From NCBI GenBank assembly GCA_029378245.1, contig JARKIF010000034.1, forward strand, positions 62,001 through 126,000: 64,000 bases of DNA, given 5' to 3'. The translations under genes were made by a program, and so were the position numbers. How positions within the stretch are numbered: position 1 is the first letter of the stretch; every line of letters begins with the position of its first letter. Positions 33,521 through 43,010 of the stretch are shown one piece after another. The stretch is from Roridomyces roridus. Lineage: Eukaryota; Basidiomycota; Agaricomycetes; Agaricales; Mycenaceae. The notes under the pieces are model-generated. The model was given only the letters and a program-made list of their open reading frames with translations. It was not told the DNA's origin and ran no database searches.

Positions 33521-33991
33521 CTATTTAGAAGCAAATTTCCACCCATCTCCCTCGAGCGCGGCGACAGCAGCATCCGCCTTCTCCTTGGCCACCAAGATGT
33601 AATCTGTGTTCCAGGTGGATACAGCAAAAATTCCGATATTTGCACGTTTGAGAGGTTCCAAGAAACCCGTCAGGACCCCAACCAGGTCTATACACCACAG
33701 GTCAGCAATCTACTTGAGAAGCGGCACTCGGAACTGACCAAATTCCATGGGACCAGCTATCTTGAATGCCCTCCATGTCGCAAACTCCTCGTATCCTTCC
33801 ATGCCATCCTTGTACCGTCCAACGACGGACAGCTCCTCAGAAGTCCGGGTAATCGACAAGAATCCACCGTCGTCCTTGGAGAGCAAGTCTTGAAACGTCT
33901 CCCCAATCTTGCTAGGCTCGAATTTCCGGACGAAGAATGTATCTGGTAACAGATGCAAGAGGAGACACGGGTGGTCGATGGGAGGAGCCAT
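33521..33991 (-). CDS. Small CASTOR-type ACT-domain protein
   Basis: Start MAPPIDHPCLLLHLLPDTFF at ATG 33991-33989; an upstream in-frame TTG is disregarded. Two exons split near 33,690-33,735. The second half shows the CASTOR/ACT_7 pattern: DLVGVLTGFLEPLKRANIGI, FAVSTWNTDYILVAKEKADA, ending AALEGDGWKFASK with TAG 33521-33523. In CASTOR proteins such ACT domains bind amino acids (arginine) and signal to TORC1 through GATOR2; in bacteria similar small proteins are uncharacterised. Here only about 140 residues are present, i.e. one paired-ACT unit against two in human CASTOR1. Ligand binding and any role in nutrient sensing are inference. Confidence 0.8.
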
Positions 33992-34178
33992 TGTATGACT
34001 CGATGTGAAGGAAGGAAGAGAGTGGCCCTGTTTCAAATTTTCGTACTTGGCTTGCCTACCCGAATGTCACGCGCACGTTTTGAGACCATCTCCTAATCAA
34101 CGGAGTCAAGTCCGACTTACTACTATTCTGAGCATCGTACAGTTTTTCATTCAGCTGGCGTGAGCCAGCGCTTCATAT

Positions 34179-36109
34179 TCATGTCGAAACTATCGACAGG
34201 GTATAGACTGAACTGTCCCCCCCGCCCGTGTTGACTGCGTAAACCGTGGTGCCGCTGGGCACCTTGTCGCTCGAAAAGCTCGTACTTCCGTCGTAAGACA
34301 GAAGCAAGAGGTTGCCGGACGTCACCGCAGAGAATGTGCTTGAGACACCGCTTCCGCACGCAAACACCCCGCCGCTAACCCCGCAAGTACCCTTGGAAGA
34401 GGAGAGCGTGAAGCTCGTGGCGCTTCCGGAGAGCGTAAAGGTAGCCAGCGTTTGGGTTGACCAGGTGCCGAGCGATAACAAGCCCCCAACTTGAGCACCG
34501 TTCTGGACGGCATGGATAGTCGCTTTCGTGGGCAAACCAGTCGGCGCGCCAGTCGCCGATGTCGTCTATTGCAATCAGCTCTCTTCTGGTAAGCGATCTC
34601 CAAAGAACCCACAGTAGATGTGCTCGTCTTGGTCGTTGAAGTTGTCTTGGTCGTGGTTGTCGAAGAACCTGATTTTACCAGGTACTTGATTCCGGTGCTT
34701 GGGCAAGAACCAGCCTCTGGCGCATCTGGATTAAGCATGAGAACTCGCCACTGCACGAGATGTAAAGGCGTACTAATGGGAACAAAAGTGCCGTCAATGA
34801 CGCTGCCTGTTGCACGTTGAGCCAGTCACCGACCCCGGACGAAACAGGCAGACCTTTGAGGTGGTAATAATACGACACTTGGTACACGGCTCCGCTGTCA
34901 CAGTCCAGAGAAGGAGTGGACTGAGCAATTCGTCAGGAGATGAAGAACTCAAGGAATGTGAACGCACCCCGAATCCGGCCTTGAGGGCAGCCGTGAGGTC
35001 GGCCAGGGTATGGGTTTGGCTTGAAGACGGTGTGATTCCAGCGTCTTTAAGCCATTCATAAGTAGGAAGCGTCTGAGAAGAGTCAGTCCATACGCCACCA
35101 GTTGAATCGGGGATCTTACCTTGAACAACTTGACGACAGTATTGAAGTAAGCAACAGCCTTGAGACGAAAGATGAGTAGTTGCGGGAACCGGGGATTGTT
35201 GCCTCACTTCCGCTCCTTTGGCGCTTCCGCTGGGAAGGCATTTCGTCTCCAAGGTGCTGGAATAAGGTTGAGAAAGACGCACACTAAACGGAAAGTGGTC
35301 GCACCTCATGCAAGTGCCTTTGACAATGGTCACAATGAAGAACGCAAGGATGGCCTAGGAGACTCACCGTGCTTGGCCCATTCGTGCTCCCAAAGAGTCT
35401 CATCGCTGGCACCCTGGTTCTTCCAGTACTGGGAGCCGTGTCAGCGTCTCAACCAGTCCCTCTTGAGTAGACCTCTCACAGTGTTCATGAAATCGAGGGT
35501 GTCGCTGGATCCCTGCGCGGAGAGCAGCTGCGATTTGCGTCCATGAGCCACCTCCATCATCAGGTCATGATACTCGTACCCCAGCAATATCAGTGTATGC
35601 CCTCGATGAGTCACAGTTCTGTTCGAACGTCCCATCGCAGCTGAATAACATGAGTGCAAAGAGAGTTGCACGGAAAGGAAACGCACTTGTCGGGCCATAG
35701 ACCGTGAATGGTCCAACTATCGGACGGTCCTGTGGACGGACTAGAAGAACCCTCTCGTCAAGAAGTAGCCTCAAAAGATAATTCGTGCATACTCTGTGTC
35801 CCAAAACTTGAATAAAATCAGTATATGGTCAAAGATAGGTTTGATAATCCTCACCTGCGGCTGCAGCAGTAGACCCTAGGGCATGGGTCAGCAAGGAAAC
35901 CCTGCAAGAGAATAAACACCCACTCCCGGCGTTTCGAAGCAGCACTGGTCCGAAATGGCCGAAGTGTTCGAGCAACTGGCGGTTCCAGTCGACGAACATC
36001 CCGAGCTAATGCTGGCCCTACTGAACAAATCCACGGGGTTCAAAGAGGACGTGAGAGGAATGGCCACAGAGGCGCCGAACGCGCTAGCAAGCAGAGCTCC
36101 CAACAGCAT
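34179..36109 (-). CDS. Secreted ribonuclease T2 with C-terminal extension
   Basis: Acid endoribonuclease cleaving ssRNA via 2',3'-cyclic phosphates; secreted or vacuolar. ATG 36109-36107 gives the signal peptide MLLGALLASAFGASVAIPL. SSGCSSTGTASCSNTSAISD and CCFETPGVG are typical of fungal T2 N-termini. Both catalytic segments are visible: CAS I SWTIHGLWPD (catalytic His) and CAS II LWEHEWAKHG (His and Glu), separated by CDGTFEQNCDSSRAYTDI. Then FKTLPTYEWLKDAGITPSSS-like and LADLTAALKAGFGV, the usual end GIKYLVK, a Thr-rich linker (TTTTKTTSTTKTSTST) and a beta-rich domain of about 110 residues (AVQNGAQVGGLLSLGTW ... YTLSIVST) like the Rny1 C-terminal domain. About ten introns. Confidence 0.9.
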
Positions 36110-36671
36110 CGTCAGAGGGAGGTCGGCGGACAAGATAATCGAGGGCGCGCGTCTTCATTTATACACGAGAGGTCTGGAGCCCACGCGGTACATAATTGGG
36201 ATCTGCATGTGTGGAGACTCGAGACGGCACGTTTATCAGCCCTCAACAGAGACAGACACATGGGGCTCCAGTTTCTTGGCAAAGATAAGTGCGAGGTGGT
36301 CTTGAACAGAGGCCTCATCTCGGATCATATTGCCGAAAGATGGCCGGCTGCCGTTTGCAACACTTTGATCCGTTCATAATCTACTTTCTACGCGGAAATT
36401 ATGGAAAGCGTTAAATCACCCCCTCCCGCACTAACGGTCAACGCTTCAGACCCACTCGGCACACCGGCAGTCGAAAAGCTCGTTCAGAGGGCGGGTTTGG
36501 CCTGTAGAATCAATGGGGGGATAATTGGGGAGAACGAAGAAGAAAATTCCAGTCTTCATCTAACGAGCACGTAGGTACGCTCCCATGTGGTATTTGCAGC
36601 AACGACGATCTGCGAAAAATGTGGAACTGGAAGCGCCGGCACAGCAACGATAACCAATCATCATTGTCAAA
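36110..36671. promoter_or_regulatory. Upstream region of the RNase T2 gene
   Basis: 562 bp between the RNase T2 start and the NAF1 stop, both minus strand. No gene-like frame; it should hold the RNase promoter and NAF1 3' UTR. Confidence 0.45.
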
Positions 36672-38453
36672 CTAGAAATTAGTACTCGAATCGTTACCAC
36701 TATGTACAGTCCATTCATCCGTCCAGCTACCGCCCGACGGAGGAGGTGGAGGAGGAGGCTGATGATAAGGCTGCTGCTGAGTTGGGAAATTCATGTTGAT
36801 GCCAAAGGCGGACGCAAACCGCGGATTGATGTGGGGCTGCACAAATGGCTGCTGCTGTTGATACGGGAACATAAAAGACGGATCAGAGGAGCCCCATTGT
36901 GGCGTCGGCGTCGGCGCGTGAGACTGGTTTGTGAAATCTGAGCCGTCGGGAAATTGGCCTGTTGCACGAGCGATCGCCATAGAAGTCGGAGAAAGAGGTC
37001 GGGGCTCCATCGAGCCTTGTGGACCATCGTATCTGGAAGCATGGTTGCCACTGTTTCCTCGACCCCGACCACCTCTTCCACGTTGCCCGCGATCGCGATC
37101 GCGACCTCTTCCGCGTCCCCGGCCATCACCTGCAGATCCTCCTCGCCCCCGCCCCCGCGCTCTGGGCCTCCCTCCAGCCCCATCGAAAGTGTCGTCAGAT
37201 GCCGAGCGGGTAGGCGTTGGCCGTGGTGGTGGCATTTCTGCATTATCCGAGGCCACAGAATTATACTCATCCGAGTAAGGATCGTTGTAGGGTATGGGAG
37301 CGGGTCTGGAGGGACCACCAGAACCAAACGTATCGTCGTCGTACGCGCTGTGATTGTTGTACGGATTGCTTTCCATGAATGCAAGATCTTGGTCACGCAG
37401 AAAAGCCGGAGAAGGGGTCGACCCCCTCGACCCTGCAACAGAACCCGCCCGAGATTCTGCTCGCCTGAAAAGTGGTTAGAAAATATTTTTGTAAAGAGAG
37501 GAAATGCTTACTTGCGCTTGAGATTGCTTTTATAGGCCGCTTCAGCCTCGTCGTCGGAAAATTCGAGTTCATCGTCAGCGGGTTCTTCATCGTGCATATT
37601 ACTGGCGTCGCTGCCCTTGTATATTTTTATTTGAGATACCGACACGAATCTGCTGCGTCGGGGAACATGGAAAACAGGACGTGAGAGCTGAACCCTGTCT
37701 TCGACTACCGGGTAGGCCGCGCTGAACTTGACCTGGTACATTGGTTGAGACGTGGGACCAAACGTTTCATAAACCTGGCTCATGCATGAATACACTGCAG
37801 AACGTAGGGAGAAAAAACGCACATAACCGAGGACTTTTCGGTCCTCAAAGACGAGCAAAGTGTCCGAGTCTAGAGCGAAAGCAGGCGCCCGGGAGGCGAC
37901 GTCCGACGGCGCGCCCTTGACAATGACGACCTTGTCCATGATGGTCATAATCTCACCGACCCTCTCGAGAACCTCGTCAGAACCGACTTGGTCAATGTCG
38001 GGAATGACAATATCCGTTTCAAGAACTTCGTTTTTTGTTTGAAAATACGAAGCAGTGGGTGCGGAGACACCCCCAGAGTCCTCGTCAGCGTCGAGGTCCA
38101 GATCTCTGAGATTTGTTTTCGCGTCTGGCTCGTCGTCTTCAGACTCGGACGACGAGGAGTCGGAATCCGAGCTCGAATCTGAATCTGAGGAAGAACCAGT
38201 TGGCGACAAGCTATCTTCAATTCGTGAGTTAAAGCTGCAGGGAAGAAGACGCGTCGTACATGGGTTTTGAGTCCTCCTCGACCTTGATCAACGCCTCAAT
38301 TTCGTCTTCGCTCCCATGTTCACTCCCGGAGCTGTCGATGTCGTCTTCGACATGAGGAGGGAGTAGTAGAGGCTCTTTGGGCTCGGGGACGCCGACAATG
38401 TCGCGGATGAGAAGGAGGTCTTGAGCAACAACGTCGGGCACAAGAAAGCTCAT
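36672..38453 (-). CDS. NAF1: H/ACA snoRNP assembly factor NAF1
   Basis: Nuclear chaperone that binds dyskerin/Cbf5 during H/ACA snoRNP and telomerase RNP assembly, later replaced by Gar1. Start MSFLVPDVVAQDLLLIRDI at ATG 38453. An acidic stretch (HVEDDIDSSGSEHGSEDEIE, SSSDSDSSSDSDSSSSESED) precedes the Gar1/Naf1 beta-barrel core: ERVGEIMTIMDKVVIVKGAP, LDSDTLLVFEDRKVLGYVYE, TFGPTSQPMYQVKF and a variant GDDASNMHDEEPADDELEFS-like Naf1 motif. The tail has RG repeats (GRPRARGRGRGG ... RGRGNSGNHASRYDGPQG) and a Pro/Gln-rich end with QQQPFVQPHINPRFASAFG; stop 36672. About 540 residues, few introns. Orthology is well supported. Confidence 0.92.
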
Positions 38454-38505
38454 TTTGAGCAAGTTTTCAGATCACGATCACGGACAAATTTCTGCTTTCG
38501 ACATC
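38454..38505. promoter_or_regulatory. 52-bp divergent promoter NAF1 / EF-Ts
   Basis: The two ATGs (38453 minus, 38506 plus) are 52 bp apart, the shortest divergent spacing in the window. Core promoters of one or both genes must overlap the other's 5' UTR or coding region. Confidence 0.65.
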
Positions 38506-39483
38506 ATGTTTCGGCGAGTGCTCCCTTCGCTGCGGCACTATTCCACCGGCGCTGAAAAGCCATCGTTGAAGCTCGTCGCCGAGCTGCGCAAGCTCACCGA
38601 GGTCTCGATTGTCAAAGCGCGAGAGGCACTCGGCGCGTCCAACAACGACGTGCAGGCCGCTCTGGAATGGCTTAAAGCAGACATGGTCACGTCGGGCGCG
38701 AAAAAAGCTGCCAAGGTCCAAGACCGACACGCAGGGGAGGGTCTGGTCAGCGTCGCAATACTCTCCCCGGGAAATGGACCGAAGACAGGCAACGGCGTGC
38801 GGGCAGCCATGATCGAACTCAACTGCGAAACCGATTTCGTGGGGCGGAACGAGCTGTTCGGGAGACTGGCGGCAGATATCGCGCACACTGCAGCCTTTAT
38901 GACAGAGCCAGCAGACTTCCAGCCATATTCCGTCGACATGCTGAACGATACACCCCTACTATCCGCCGTTAACCCGAATCCTGATCCTACAGCGACCGTG
39001 GCGAGCGCCATACGTGACCTGATATCCAAGGTCGGCGAGAAAGTTGCCCTACGACGCGCTGTCACCGTCTTCCACGAGCCAACTCCCAATCTCCAGCACG
39101 GACATCGCCTAATATCGTACCTCCACGGCTCCGTGCACAATCCCTCCCAGGGCCGCATAGGCACCCTTGGTCTCCTCGGTCTTTCCTCTCCGCGCCTGCG
39201 CGAGAACTTCGCGTCCAAAGAGTTTTGCGACGACCTGGAGCGGCTCGAACGTTCTCTTGCCCGGCAAATTGTTGGCTTTGAGACACGTTCTATCCGATCC
39301 GAGGATGAAACTGCTCTCTACCAGCAACCATTTATGATTCCAGGAGAGCTATCCGGGCAGCCTGTGGGCAAAGTGTTGGCAGCGTGGGCAGCGTCGCACG
39401 GGCTAGAGGCAGTCGATGGTCAAGAGGGCTTGCAGGTGCTGCGTTTCGCGAAATGGACAGTCGGGGAGCCCCTTGAGGCGTAG
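38506..39483 (+). CDS. Mitochondrial elongation factor Ts
   Basis: GDP/GTP exchange factor for mitochondrial EF-Tu. Intronless, 325 residues, unusual in this window. Presequence MFRRVLPSLRHYSTGAEKPS, then the UBA-like N-terminal domain LKLVAELRKLTEVSIVKARE...ALEWLKADMVTSGAKKAAKV (EF-Ts signature 1 region) and signature 2 AMIELNCETDFVGRNELF. The dimerisation/core domains follow: YLHGSVHNPSQGRIGTLGLL and FMIPGELSGQPVGKVLAAWA. Stop TAG 39481-39483. The upstream in-frame TTG at 38455 would start inside the divergent promoter and is not used. Confidence 0.93.
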   Translation: MFRRVLPSLRHYSTGAEKPSLKLVAELRKLTEVSIVKAREALGASNNDVQAALEWLKADMVTSGAKKAAKVQDRHAGEGLVSVAILSPGNGPKTGNGVRAAMIELNCETDFVGRNELFGRLAADIAHTAAFMTEPADFQPYSVDMLNDTPLLSAVNPNPDPTATVASAIRDLISKVGEKVALRRAVTVFHEPTPNLQHGHRLISYLHGSVHNPSQGRIGTLGLLGLSSPRLRENFASKEFCDDLERLERSLARQIVGFETRSIRSEDETALYQQPFMIPGELSGQPVGKVLAAWAASHGLEAVDGQEGLQVLRFAKWTVGEPLEA

Positions 39484-39609
39484 AAACCGTACAACTGACA
39501 AAAAAGTACTACCACTCACTATAAAACAAGTAATTCACATGAAGACACGGTGGCGTGATGAATCAAACGCGTCGCGACAAGATGATACATATTTACTCTA
39601 CTCTACACC

Positions 39610-40903
39610 TCAAATCCTTCTATCTACGCGTTTGACGTAGGGAAGACCCATACGATACTGTATGGCAAAATTGCGGTGGTCGTCCTTGACACAAAGGGAC
39701 CTGTTGATGCACGTCAGTTTTATGTAGTCGCTTGATGTGCGCTCTTGGCTCACAGGTCTGCAGGAAAATGAGTTATTGCACTGGATGCGGCGAAAGGGAG
39801 GCGACGTACACTGGATTCCAGCGAATTTAAAGTAGGTTCCGGAAGCCTGGTAAAAGCGTTATGAACGAGGGAGAAAAGGTACTCGAAGGAGAGTGTACCG
39901 TAAACTGGAAAATGTCAATAAGAGCAGATTTGCAAGAGGCGGACAACTTACTACGTGCCACCATGAATGTCCTTCCAACAAGAAAGCCGCTGGCCAGCCG
40001 ATGGAAACTTTCCATCGCGTGAGCGTCTCGCAGAAAATATTGTCCAGGTTCCATATCAAGAACGCAAGGAGGAATTGAGCGACGCCCAGGCTGAAGATCG
40101 TGCCTATTGTCCGCTTCTTCTCCGCCGGTATGCGTTTTCCGAGAGCTGAATGGACGAGAAGGTAGCGGATACGACCTGCTATCAAGAGAAGGAGCATTCC
40201 AAATACGACTTGGTGATACACGGGGTTCCGATTGATATAACTGGAAAAGTCAGTCATTGTTCACCAACGTAGCGGCGGCCTTACTAGCTCCATGAGAATG
40301 ACACATTGAAGACAACGGCGGCTACAGTGAGCAGACGAGTACGAGTGGACATGGAGGTGAAACCAGGGTCCTGGTCGAACAAAAGCCAGATGGCGGTGGA
40401 AGTAACCCAGATCATCGGGAGTTCGTCCACCAGTTGTGCTTCAAACCGCAGCGTGGCGTGGAAGTAGAAACTTCCAAGACCCACTAGTGCAATGCCCTGA
40501 AGAATGGGTCAAGGACAACTCCAGAGTCGCAGGGAAGAGACAGACGGCAAACCCAAGTCTGAGTCGTTTCGGTACTGGAGGAGGTGAATGGAAAGGATTC
40601 GAGAGAGAGAACGAGACGTACGGGATTCGGCCACAGCGAGATAGAAACCCCAGACGGCAAACCCCACCGTTACCAGGTTGGAGAAGGAGTTGGCCATTTC
40701 TATGGGCCTCTTAGCGTGTAAATCGTGGCAGTCCGAGCCCTCTACCTGCTACATAGTAGCTGAACTGATAGTTTGCCTGGGCGATGTCAGCGATGGACAA
40801 CAGAGTAGATATCGTCTCGGACCTCGCACCAGTCAATAGTACTGGTGACGGCGCCGTGGAACCCCGGCCTAGAGAGCGGGGAATAGTAGTTCAAGATGGC
40901 CAT
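39610..40903 (-). CDS. Alkaline ceramidase (Ypc1/Ydc1/ACER family)
   Basis: ER/Golgi seven-span hydrolase that splits (phyto/dihydro)ceramide into sphingoid base and fatty acid. Start MAILNYYSPLSRPGFHGAVT at 40903; STIDWCEANYQFSYYVAEMA and NSFSNLVTVGFAVWGFYLAV follow. Catalytic motifs: VGLGSFYFHATL with its His and Ser, DELPMIW, and the paired His of LEGHSWWHV. The end is only readable with two micro-exons: TTTACG (39899-39904) giving WWHVFTASGTYFKFAGIQ, and ACCT (39754-39757) giving GIQYLSLCVKDDHRNF. Introns 39905-39951, 39847-39898, 39758-39809 and 39701-39753 are 47-53 nt. Final residues LPYVKRVDRRI, TGA 39610-39612. About 290 residues, normal for the family. Confidence 0.9.
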
Positions 40904-41150
40904 AGAGAGACGCGAGCAAGCTCTCGGCTCTTGTAATGTTGATCGACACCGCGTGGCCGGACTGAATCAGCTGAAAGTGAAAGACTGAGGCCTTGAAGCT
41001 AAACAGCCATTATGGCCACAAGTCCCATCCTCGGCCTAATATACACGAATCTGCGAGGGAATGACCGCCGAGGATGTGAGAAGATGGGGGACAGGACGAG
41101 CACGGAGGAAGCAGCTGACAAAGCCCAAAAAGCTCTTTCTTCACTCCACT

Positions 41151-42824
41151 ATGCGCAGGGCTGGTACCTCCCTTGCCCGTCGCAGCAAGGACCTCTGCCA
41201 GGCCTCCCGAAGGTCTCTGACGCAGAACTTGGGCCCCGACGCCAATGTCCAAATAACGACACTGCCCAACAAGATTCGTGTCGCAACTCAGTCGACGCCG
41301 GGTCATTTTTCCTCTGTCGGCCTCTACGTGGATGCTGGGTCCCGCTATGAGACACCCTCCACGTCGGGAGCCAGTCACTTTCTCGACCGGATGGCGTTCA
41401 AGGTAGCTATACCACATTTTTCACGATTTTATGCTCAGGCATCGGGTAGACTACTTCAACGCGCTCCAACGACGAAATGGCGACGGCAGTTCAGGCCTTG
41501 GGCGGACACATCTTATGCACCTCTTCAAGAGAGTCCATAATGTATCAGTCTTCCCATTTCCACCAAGCAACACCCCAAGCACTTTCGCTGATTGCGGACA
41601 CGGTTCTGAATCCAGTATTCCTACCGGAAGAAATTGAAGCACAGAGGGACGCTGCCCGGTATGAAGTACGCGAAGTATACAGCAAACCGGAGCAAATTCT
41701 TCCCGAAATATTGCACGAAGTCGCCTACGGCGGCACTGGCCTCGGGAACCCATTACTATGCCCCGAGGAGCGCATAGATCTCATCAATGGCCACATCTTA
41801 CAAACATGCAAGAAAGAATGGTATCGACCAGAGCGCATGGTCATCGCAGGTGCCGGCATGCCTCACCAGGAACTTGTCGAGTTGACGGACAAATTTTTCT
41901 CGTCACTCAAATCCCCAGTACTCGGTACTGCTGCGCCTCTCGCGCGTTCCGTTCCACCTCCATTAGCCTCGTCAGTGTCGCCGCCGTCTGTGGTTAAATC
42001 CATCTCGAGGGCGGCTTCCTACCTCTTCCCCACGAACCCTCCCACCGCATCCGACTCCCCCGCCCTCATAAACAGCGTCCGACCATCATACACTGGTGGC
42101 CACCGCTTCATCTACGACACCAACTCCGAATTCAACCACCTGTACATTGCATTCGAAGGTGCAGGGATTCACGATGACGACATTTACGCTCTCGCCACCA
42201 TGCAAGTTCTGCTTGGCGGTGGCGGCAGCTTCTCCGCAGGCGGGCCCGGAAAGGGCATGTACAGCCGCCTGTACACTCACATCCTGAACCACTACCCGCA
42301 AATCGACCACTGCGCGTCGTTCCACCACATTTACGCCGACTCGTCGCTATTCGGCCTTTTCGCGTCCTTTGTGCCCCACGCCAAGGACCGCCGCGGCGGT
42401 AACACCCCCGCCCAGATCCTCCCTCATCTCGTACACCAACTGAGTTTACTACTCTACACACCCATCCCTGCCGGAGAGCTCAGCCGGGCTAAAAATCAGC
42501 TCAAGTCGATGCTCATGATGTCGTTGGAGAGCCGAGCTGTCGAGGTCGAAGATCTCGGTCGTCAGGTAAGCATTTTCCGCTGATAGTCCTTTTCCGCACA
42601 CTAACAAGATCGACGTGCAGATCTTGGTTCACGGTCGCAAAGTGGCTATCGAGGAGATGACGGACAAGATCGACGCGCTCACGCCGGCGGATATCCGAAA
42701 AACAGCCGAGAGGGTGTTTGGACCGCAGTCCGGGTCGGGCAGTAAGCCGACTGTTGTGTGCATGGGGCACGAGGACACGGGCGCCTGGGAGGAGGTATTC
42801 GCAAAGTATAGTGTTGCTAGTTGA
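41151..42824 (+). CDS. MAS2: Mitochondrial processing peptidase alpha subunit
   Basis: Regulatory, substrate-binding subunit of the matrix protease that removes presequences (M16 family). ATG 41151 gives the presequence MRRAGTSLARRSKDLCQASR; a longer in-frame ATG at 41061 exists but adds no targeting-like sequence. Landmarks: NVQITTLPNKIRVATQ, VGLYVDAGSRYE, SGASHFLDRMAFK, MATAVQALGGHILCTSSRES and the glycine-rich substrate-handling loop LLGGGGSFSAGGPGKGMYSR, specific for the alpha subunit. The zinc motif HxxEH of the beta subunit is absent, as expected. Two introns (about 41404-41450 and 42567-42620). C-terminus GAWEEVFAKYSVAS, TGA 42822-42824. About 520 residues. Divergent from the ceramidase gene with 247 bp between starts. 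Confidence 0.93.
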
Positions 42825-43010
42825 TTGCTCAAACATTATTGATTCCACCGCTCAATATTATAAGTACGGTTATAATTCTACCCCCAGGTCCATTCCTAAT
42901 ACATAGATACATGCAAAGAAAGCAGCAAATACATGGTGACGAAGAATTAGACAAGAGCTACATAGCGATTAGACCACGACGATGTGCATAACAAAAGACA
43001 AAGCGTTCCA

